A stretch of 46,515 bases of DNA, taken from the NCBI RefSeq assembly GCF_016901955.1, contig NZ_JACJLC010000022.1, positions 1-46,515 of the forward strand. Direction: 5' to 3'. This stretch comes from Pseudoflavonifractor phocaeensis. Its GTDB lineage: Bacteria; Bacillota; Clostridia; Oscillospirales; Oscillospiraceae. The notes beneath the pieces were generated by a model. That model had not been told where the DNA came from and did no database searches. It saw nothing but the letters and a program-made list of their open reading frames with translations. Numbering within the stretch: position 1 is the stretch's first letter; every line of letters starts with the position of its first letter. Made by a program: the position numbers and the translations under genes. This document shows positions 41,895 to 46,515 of the stretch, one piece after another.

Positions 41895-44690
41895 ATGGAT
41901 TACAACCAGACCGTCCACCTGCCCCAGACCGACTTCCCCATGCGGGCTGGACTGCCCAAACGGGAGCCGGACATGCTCCAGGAGATGTACGACCACGACC
42001 TGTACAACAAAATGGTCAAGCGCAACGAGGGCAAGCCCAGCTATGTCCTCCATGACGGCCCCCCCTACGCCAACGGCAACATCCACATCGGCACCGCCCT
42101 GAACAAGATCCTCAAGGACATCATCGTCAAGCACAAGAACATGACCGGCCACTACGCCCCCTATGTGCCCGGCTGGGACACCCACGGCCTGCCCATCGAG
42201 TCCGCCGTTCTGAAGGACAAGAAGGTACGCCGGGACGAGATGACCACCGCTCAGTTCCGCACCAAGTGCCGGGAATACGCCGAGGGCTATATTGCCAAGA
42301 TGACCGAGCAGTTCAAGCGCCTGGGCGTGCTGGGCGAGTGGGACAACCCCTATATCACCCTGCTGCCTGAGTTCGAGGCCAGGCAGATCGAGGTCTTTGG
42401 CAAAATGGCCGAGAAGGGCCTGATCTACAAGGGCATGAAGCCGGTGTACTGGTGCCCCGCCGACCAGACCGCCCTGGCCGAGGCCGAGATCGAGTACGCC
42501 GACGACCCCTGTACCACCATCTTTGTCAAGTTCCCCGTCCGGGACGACAAGGGCAAGCTGGGCCAGTACACCGACCTGTCCAAGACCTACTTCGTGATCT
42601 GGACCACCACCCCCTGGACCATCCCCGGCAACTTTGCCATCTGCCTCAACGCCGAGTTCGACTACGTGCTGCTCCAGGTGCCTAACGGCGACGTGTACGT
42701 GCTGGCCAAGGATCTGGCGGAGAGCGTGTGCAAGGCCGCCCACATCGACTATGAGGCCTGCAAGGTGCTGGCCGAGCTGAAGGGCTCTGAGTTTGAGCTG
42801 ATGACCGCCACCCACCCCCTGTTCGACCGGGAGTCCGTCATCCTCAACGGCGAGCATGTCACCCTGGACGCCGGCTCCGGCTGCGTCCACACCGCCCCCG
42901 GCTTCGGCGCCGAGGACTTCCAGATCTGCCAGCAGTACGACAAGGCCGGCCTGACCAACATCGGGGTGCCCGTGCCCGTCAACGCCAAGGGCGTTATGAC
43001 CGACAGCCGCTACAACGGCCAGTTCTACGCCAAGGGCAACGACATGGTGGTGGAGGACCTGGAGAAGGAAGGCTTCCTGGTGGCCAAGGAGAACATCACC
43101 CACTCCTACCCCCACTGCTGGCGCTGCAAGAACCCCATCATCTACCGTGCCACCGAGCAGTGGTTCTGCTCCGTGGACGCCATCAAGGACACCGCCGTCA
43201 AGGCCTGCGACGACATCCAGTGGCACCCCGGCTGGGGCAAGGAGCGGATGATCTCCATGATCTCCGAGCGCTCCGACTGGTGCATCAGCCGTCAGCGCGT
43301 GTGGGGCGTGCCCATCCCCATCTTCTACTGCGACGACTGCGGCGCCGACATCGTCACCCCCGAGACCATCGCCCATGTGGCCGCTCTCTTCCGGGAGCAC
43401 GGCTCCAACGTGTGGTTCGACCGTGAGCCCAAGGACCTGCTGCCCGAGGGCTTCGTGTGCCCCAAGTGCGGCAAGGCCCACTTCTCCAAGGAGTCCGACA
43501 TCATGGACGTGTGGTTCGACTCCGGCTCCACCTGGGCCGCCGTGGCTGCCGAGCGTCCCTACCTGAAGTATCCCGCCGACCTGTACCTGGAGGGCGGCGA
43601 CCAGTACCGCGGCTGGTTCCAGTCCTCCATGCTGACCTCCATCGCCGTCAACGGCGTGGCTCCCTACCACCAGATCGCCACCCACGGCTGGACCGTGGAC
43701 GGCGAGGGCAAGGCCATGCACAAGTCCCTGGGCAACGCCGTCTCTCCCGACGAGGTCATCAAGGAGTACGGCGCCGACATGCTCCGGCTGTGGGTGGCCT
43801 CCGCCGACTATACCCAGGACATGCGCATTTCCAAGGACATTATGAAGCAGCTCTCCCAGGCCTACCTGAAGATCCGCAACACCGCCCGCTACATGCTGGG
43901 CAACCTGTGCGACTTTGATCCCGATACCAACCTGGTGCCGGTGGAGGAGCTGATGGATCTGGACCGGTTCGCCCTGTCCTCCTTCAACGAGCTGGTGAAG
44001 GCCGCCCGGGTCGCCTATGACAAGTACGAGTTCCACGGCGTCTATCGCGCTGTGTACAACTTCTGCGTGGTGGATATGTCCAACTTCTACCTGGACATCA
44101 TCAAGGACCGCCTGTACTGCGGCGGCGAGGAAGAGCGCCGCTCCGCCCAGACCGCCCTGTACCACATCCTGGACGGCATGACCCGGCTCATCGCCCCCAT
44201 CCTGGCCTTCACCTCCGACGAGATCTGGCACGCCATGCGCCACGCCAAGGGCGTGGACGCCGAGAGCGTGCTGCTCAACGACATGCCCGCCGACAACGCC
44301 GCCTTCACCTTGGACGAGGCCGCCCAGGAGCGCTGGAACAGGCTGGTCAGCCTGCGGGACGCTGTCAACAAGGCCCTGGAGAACGCCCGCAGCGCCGGCG
44401 TGTTCAAGAAGGCCCAGGACACCGAGGTCACCATCTCCGTGTCCGCTGAGGACGCCGCCGCCCTGGCCGCCGAGGATCTGGCTACCCTGTGCATCGTCTC
44501 CAAGGTCACCGTCACCACTGAGACCGTAGAGGGCGAGAAGAACGAGGATTGTCTCATCCCCTGCACCATCGCCGTCAAGCTGTCCGAGGCCCCCAAGTGC
44601 CCCCGCTGCTGGAACCACAACGAGCACATCGGCACCGACGGCCATCATGCCGAGCTGTGCCCCCGCTGCGCCGCCGTTGTCGGGGAATAA
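41895..44690 (+). CDS. ileS: Isoleucyl-tRNA synthetase
   Basis: A 931-residue class I synthetase that charges tRNA-Ile and edits valine. The HIGH motif is PYANGNIHIGTALN near residue 65, and the KMSKS motif reads GKAMHKSLGN near residue 607, with Met-His in place of Met-Ser. The CP1 editing domain lies in between (IWTTTPWTIPGN). The anticodon-binding region is followed by a C-terminal zinc finger (CPRCWNHNEH and CPRC). Length and zinc finger mark the bacterial type 1 enzyme. ATG follows AAGGAG. Codons are strongly biased to C-ending forms, as expected of a highly expressed gene. Controlled by the T-box upstream. Confidence 0.97.
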   Translation: MDYNQTVHLPQTDFPMRAGLPKREPDMLQEMYDHDLYNKMVKRNEGKPSYVLHDGPPYANGNIHIGTALNKILKDIIVKHKNMTGHYAPYVPGWDTHGLPIESAVLKDKKVRRDEMTTAQFRTKCREYAEGYIAKMTEQFKRLGVLGEWDNPYITLLPEFEARQIEVFGKMAEKGLIYKGMKPVYWCPADQTALAEAEIEYADDPCTTIFVKFPVRDDKGKLGQYTDLSKTYFVIWTTTPWTIPGNFAICLNAEFDYVLLQVPNGDVYVLAKDLAESVCKAAHIDYEACKVLAELKGSEFELMTATHPLFDRESVILNGEHVTLDAGSGCVHTAPGFGAEDFQICQQYDKAGLTNIGVPVPVNAKGVMTDSRYNGQFYAKGNDMVVEDLEKEGFLVAKENITHSYPHCWRCKNPIIYRATEQWFCSVDAIKDTAVKACDDIQWHPGWGKERMISMISERSDWCISRQRVWGVPIPIFYCDDCGADIVTPETIAHVAALFREHGSNVWFDREPKDLLPEGFVCPKCGKAHFSKESDIMDVWFDSGSTWAAVAAERPYLKYPADLYLEGGDQYRGWFQSSMLTSIAVNGVAPYHQIATHGWTVDGEGKAMHKSLGNAVSPDEVIKEYGADMLRLWVASADYTQDMRISKDIMKQLSQAYLKIRNTARYMLGNLCDFDPDTNLVPVEELMDLDRFALSSFNELVKAARVAYDKYEFHGVYRAVYNFCVVDMSNFYLDIIKDRLYCGGEEERRSAQTALYHILDGMTRLIAPILAFTSDEIWHAMRHAKGVDAESVLLNDMPADNAAFTLDEAAQERWNRLVSLRDAVNKALENARSAGVFKKAQDTEVTISVSAEDAAALAAEDLATLCIVSKVTVTTETVEGEKNEDCLIPCTIAVKLSEAPKCPRCWNHNEHIGTDGHHAELCPRCAAVVGE

Positions 44691-44701
44691 CCCATATTGT
44701 C

Positions 44702-44735
44702 AAAAAAGGACGCCGCAGTTGCGGCGTCCTTTTTT
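44702..44735 (+). terminator. Terminator of ileS
   Basis: A 16-bp perfect stem (44702-44717 with 44720-44735) that ends in TTTTTT, 12 bases after the ileS stop codon. Confidence 0.92.
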
Positions 44736-44806
44736 GATTGCGCGTGAGGATTTCGTGGGGGCACCTGGGGGCGCCCGTCGTAACGGGATGGGAAACGGTA
44801 CGCCGG

Positions 44807-44862
44807 GCCCCCTCATCCGTCTGGCCTGCGGCCAGCCACCTTCCCCCCTGAGGGAGGAAGGT
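44807..44862. repeat. Intergenic repeat family 2, full copy
   Basis: The reverse orientation of 34892-34948: CCCCCTCATCCG, TCTGGCC-TGC-GGCCAG, then CCTTCCCCC with a paired GGAAGG. The gene-free region 44736-45161 consists of this and the family 3 element. Confidence 0.78.
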
Positions 44863-44953
44863 TACGGCCGCCTCCTGCGGACGAGCGGCGGGGCCGTTAC
44901 GAAGTAAGGCCCTGCCGCCGGTAACCTTGCGGCAGAACAGCCTGGGGAAGATT

Positions 44954-45089
44954 CCAAAGAGGGGGAACCGCGGTTCCCTCTCTTTGGTCGTTTTAAGGGG
45001 TGGATCATTAAGGCGGGGGAAATCGAAATCCCCCGCCTTAATTGGCCTTTGCCCACTTTCGGCCAGTCGAAAGTGGGCCGCCGGAGGCA
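44954..45089 (+). repeat. Three-hairpin repeat family 3, left copy
   Basis: Three successive hairpins: 44954-44987 (CCAAAGAG with CTCTTTGG), 45008-45041 (TTAAGGCGGGGG with CCCCCGCCTTAA) and 45051-45078 (GCCCACTTTCG with CGAAAGTGGGC). The linkers GGTCGTTTTAAGGGG and TTGGCCTTTGCC also recur in the inverted right copy at 45683-45819. I see no coding frame. Confidence 0.85.
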
Positions 45090-45161
45090 TGACCACCTCC
45101 GGGACACCCCTCCGTAACGTATTTGCTCCACGAACCGGCGGGCGGATATGGGCATCCGGCC

Positions 45162-45359
45162 CTACGGATGCGTCACACCGGTTTTTTCCTTTGGAATGGG
45201 GCCGTGTTCTCCCTCAAACGTTCGGATTTGAACCACCAGCAGCTGGCGCACATAGGCGGACAGGCTGCGGCAGGACTGTCTGGCCAGCCAGGCGGATTTT
45301 TCTTTTATTTCCGGGGAAACCTGAATGGAAATGGTGCAGGTGTTCTGTTTTTGTGCCAT
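45162..45359 (-). CDS. Small ribbon-helix-helix (Arc/CopG-like) protein A
   Basis: A 65-residue protein with the ribbon-helix-helix layout: strand CTISIQVS, helix 1 EIKEKSAWLARQS, turn SLSAY, helix 2 VRQLLVVQIRTF. It ends EGEHGPIPKEKTG, a tail shared in part with the divergent gene at 45502 (EKEHGEIP). Such proteins bind DNA as dimers and often repress their own promoter or serve as antitoxins. No toxin gene is beside it. ATG at 45359 follows AAAGGAG; a GTG at 45368 would place that site inside. The region is more AT-rich than its surroundings. Confidence 0.75.
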   Translation of the reverse strand: MAQKQNTCTISIQVSPEIKEKSAWLARQSCRSLSAYVRQLLVVQIRTFEGEHGPIPKEKTGVTHP

Positions 45360-45372
45360 ACCATCCACTCCT

Positions 45373-45427
45373 TTTGTATCTATATCATATCATTTAGATA
45401 CAAATAGTCAATATCTTTTTGTATCTA
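45373..45427. promoter_or_regulatory. Operator repeats and promoter of the ribbon-helix-helix gene A
   Basis: TTTGTATCTA occurs at 45373-45382, inverted at 45395-45404 and direct again at 45418-45427. On the minus strand TTGACT (45406-45411) and TATGAT (45384-45389), 16 bases apart, form a promoter. The first inverted pair brackets its -10 box, the expected site for autorepression. Confidence 0.7.
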
Positions 45428-45448
45428 TTAGAACTATTGTGCGGGTAA

Positions 45449-45478
45449 TTGACACAAGATATGATGAAAGCATCTATT
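45449..45478 (+). promoter_or_regulatory. Candidate promoter of ribbon-helix-helix gene B
   Basis: TTGACA (45449-45454) with a weak TCTATT (45473-45478) 18 bases on. The start codon lies 24 bases further. Confidence 0.5.
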
Positions 45479-45501
45479 AGAGTCATTAGGAGTGACGGTT
45501 T

Positions 45502-45681
45502 ATGTCTGTTCAGTCCAATCCATATCCGCTGCGCCTGGAAAAACCGCACATGGATAAAATTCGTGCGCTTGCCAAAGAGGGCAGACGCTCCATCAACATG
45601 CAGCTGTGCATCGCCGTGGAGTCCTATCTGGAACAATATGAAAAAGAGCATGGGGAGATCCCCGTCCCCGGAGAGGATTGA
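45502..45681 (+). CDS. Small ribbon-helix-helix (Arc-like) protein B
   Basis: A 59-residue protein: YPLRLEKP strand, helix HMDKIRALAKEG, turn RRSINM, helix QLCIAVESYLEQYEKEHGEI. The RSIN and LR elements resemble the Arc repressor group, which binds DNA as a dimer of ribbon-helix-helix units. GGAGTGAC lies before the ATG. It diverges from gene A across a 142-base AT-rich control region, and both products end with a similar EHGxIP tail, so they may be paralogues or partners. The stop falls directly at the start of the right family 3 repeat. Confidence 0.72.
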   Translation: MSVQSNPYPLRLEKPHMDKIRALAKEGRRSINMQLCIAVESYLEQYEKEHGEIPVPGED

Positions 45682-45682
45682 C

Positions 45683-45819
45683 CCTCCGGGGGCCTACTTT
45701 CGTCTGGCCGAAAGTAGGCAAAGGCCAGTCGGGAAGGGGGGATTTCGATTTCCCCCCTTCCCGACACCCATCCCCCTTGAAACGACCAATCAGGGGGGCC
45801 TGCGGGCCCCCCTATTGGA
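45683..45819 (-). repeat. Three-hairpin repeat family 3, right (inverted) copy
   Basis: The inverted counterpart of 44954-45089, with hairpins at 45691-45719 (GCCTACTTTCG with CGAAAGTAGGC), 45728-45765 (GTCGGGAAGGGGGG with its complement) and 45786-45819 (AGGGGGGCC with GGCCCCCCT inside CCAAT/ATTGG). The order mirrors the left copy, and the stems differ from it in compensating pairs. Confidence 0.85.
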
Positions 45820-45852
45820 TGTACCCCCCGGGGAACGGCCGCCCTTCGGGGC

Positions 45853-45881
45853 TTGCCCAATGGACCGGGTCGTGGTAGAAT
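45853..45881 (+). promoter_or_regulatory. Promoter of lspA
   Basis: TTGCCC (45853-45858) and TAGAAT (45876-45881) are 17 bases apart, with an extended TGG just before the -10 box. The lspA start lies 33 bases further. Confidence 0.7.
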
Positions 45882-45914
45882 AAAGGGGACTTTGTGAAAA
45901 AGGAGCCCTACCCT

Positions 45915-46370
45915 ATGCTCTACGTCATCCTCGCCGCCGTCCTGGTGGGGCTGGACCAGCTGGTCAAGGTGCTGGTGCGTCTCAACATCCCCGAGGGCGG
46001 TAGCGTCCCCTTTCTGCCTCACGTGCTCCAGCTCACCTTCTGGAAGAACACCGGGGCGGCCTTCTCCATCCTCACCGAACACACCTGGATTTTAGCTCTG
46101 GTGTCGGCGGCGGCCTCCATACTGCTGCTGGTCCTGCTGCTGAAGCGGGTATTCCCCCACCCCTTTGCCATGGTCTCCCTGGCGGTGGTGCTGGCCGGGG
46201 CGGTGGGCAACCTCATCGACCGGGTTTTCCTGGGCTACGTCACCGATATGTTCCAAACCCTGTTTATGAGCTTCCCCATCTTCAACGTGGCCGATATCTG
46301 CATCGTTTGCGGCGGCATCGCCTTCTGCGTCTACTTCCTGCTCTTCCAGGGCAAGGAGGAAAAAGCATGA
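45915..46370 (+). CDS. lspA: Lipoprotein signal peptidase (signal peptidase II)
   Basis: A 151-residue membrane protease with four membrane helices that removes signal peptides from prolipoproteins such as the one at 15682. The family motifs are in place: LDQLVKVLV, FWKNTGAAFSI, and the two catalytic aspartates in GNLIDRV and FNVADICI. ATG at 45915 has AAGGAG nine bases upstream; a GTG at 45894 would precede that site. The stop overlaps the start of the next gene (ATGA), the usual lspA-rluD coupling in Firmicutes. Confidence 0.95.
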   Translation: MLYVILAAVLVGLDQLVKVLVRLNIPEGGSVPFLPHVLQLTFWKNTGAAFSILTEHTWILALVSAAASILLLVLLLKRVFPHPFAMVSLAVVLAGAVGNLIDRVFLGYVTDMFQTLFMSFPIFNVADICIVCGGIAFCVYFLLFQGKEEKA

Positions 46371-46515
46371 CCCCCCTGCACCTCACCGCCGACCGGGCGG
46401 GGGAGCGGGCCGACCAGTTTCTGGCCCGGATGCTGCCCGAGCTCACCCGCTCGGCGGCCCAGAAGCTGCTGGAGGAGGGGGCGGTGACCAAGGACGGCCT
46501 GCCGGTGAAAAAAAA
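46367..46515 (+). CDS. RluD-type 23S rRNA pseudouridine synthase, N-terminal fragment
   Basis: Forty-nine codons are visible before the window ends. The fragment LTADRAGERADQFLARMLP, ELTRSAAQKLLEEGAVTKDG is split here, and it is the S4-like RNA-binding domain that begins RluD-family synthases. The catalytic domain is beyond the edge. The ATGA overlap with lspA and the conserved lspA-rluD order support the call. AGGAGG lies before the ATG. Confidence 0.8.
   Translation, partial: MTPLHLTADRAGERADQFLARMLPELTRSAAQKLLEEGAVTKDGLPVKK

Noticed and set aside
41871-44648. 925-codon minus-strand open frame opposite ileS
   Set aside because: Shadow produced by the strong C-ending codon bias of ileS.
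45162-45681. Toxin-antitoxin operon
   Set aside because: Both products look like DNA-binding antitoxin-type proteins, they are divergent, and no toxin is present.

Overview
The window is a GC-rich (roughly 60-65 %, judged by eye) chromosomal segment of a Gram-positive-type anaerobe. SepF, DivIVA, an isoleucine T-box leader, HemZ, a eubacterial V-type ATPase, Hfq beside mutS/mutL, YitT and a CCA-encoding tRNA-Gly together point to Clostridia, probably the Oscillospiraceae (Flavonifractor/Pseudoflavonifractor-like). The placement is inference from gene content and style, not from a database search.

Layout. 1-3.1 kb: a truncated membrane-anchored protein, a HAD phosphatase overlapping a two-gene ThrE-type amino-acid exporter, and a divergent TetR regulator. 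3.1-11.9 kb: a complete V-type ATPase operon on the minus strand (order of transcription H-I-K-E-C-F-A-B-D), with a Na+-type ligand set in subunit K and a palindromic repeat between F and A. 12-15.6 kb: an AT-rich promoter region, a DEAD-box RNA helicase with an attenuator-like leader, shikimate kinase, a small membrane protein and tRNA-Gly. 15.7-23.5 kb (minus strand): a degenerate-transglutaminase lipoprotein, LUD protein, YitT protein, a divergent type IIA topoisomerase pair, a 40-residue protein and an amidase. 23.6-29.4 kb (minus strand): Mrp ATPase, uridine-kinase-like kinase, HemZ, MBL hydrolase, D-aminoacyl-tRNA deacylase, and an alanine-racemase-like protein that lacks the PLP lysine. 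29.5-37.6 kb (plus strand): miaB - REP-associated transposase (RAYT) - mutS - CPBP protease - mutL - hfq. 37.6-41.5 kb: HlyD-like protein, ylmE, sepF, divIVA (cell division cluster). 41.5-46.5 kb: T-box-controlled ileS, a divergent pair of small ribbon-helix-helix genes between inverted repeats, lspA, and the start of an RluD-type gene.

The most unusual content is repetitive. A palindromic REP family carrying an outward GTAG tetranucleotide occurs about 16 times. Two copies form a perfect 27-bp inverted pair lying exactly in frame inside the RAYT gene, the very gene class known to act on such elements. Five more form the linker of MutL and lie in a 168-bp tandem duplication. Downstream of sepF, the last 54 bases of the gene recur twice, each time joined at the same codon to a 103-base palindromic element, and all coding differences between copies are synonymous. 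The adjacent divIVA gene also has its 3' end duplicated (27 bp, perfect). These patterns suggest small mobile elements that insert in, and sometimes rebuild, coding sequences.
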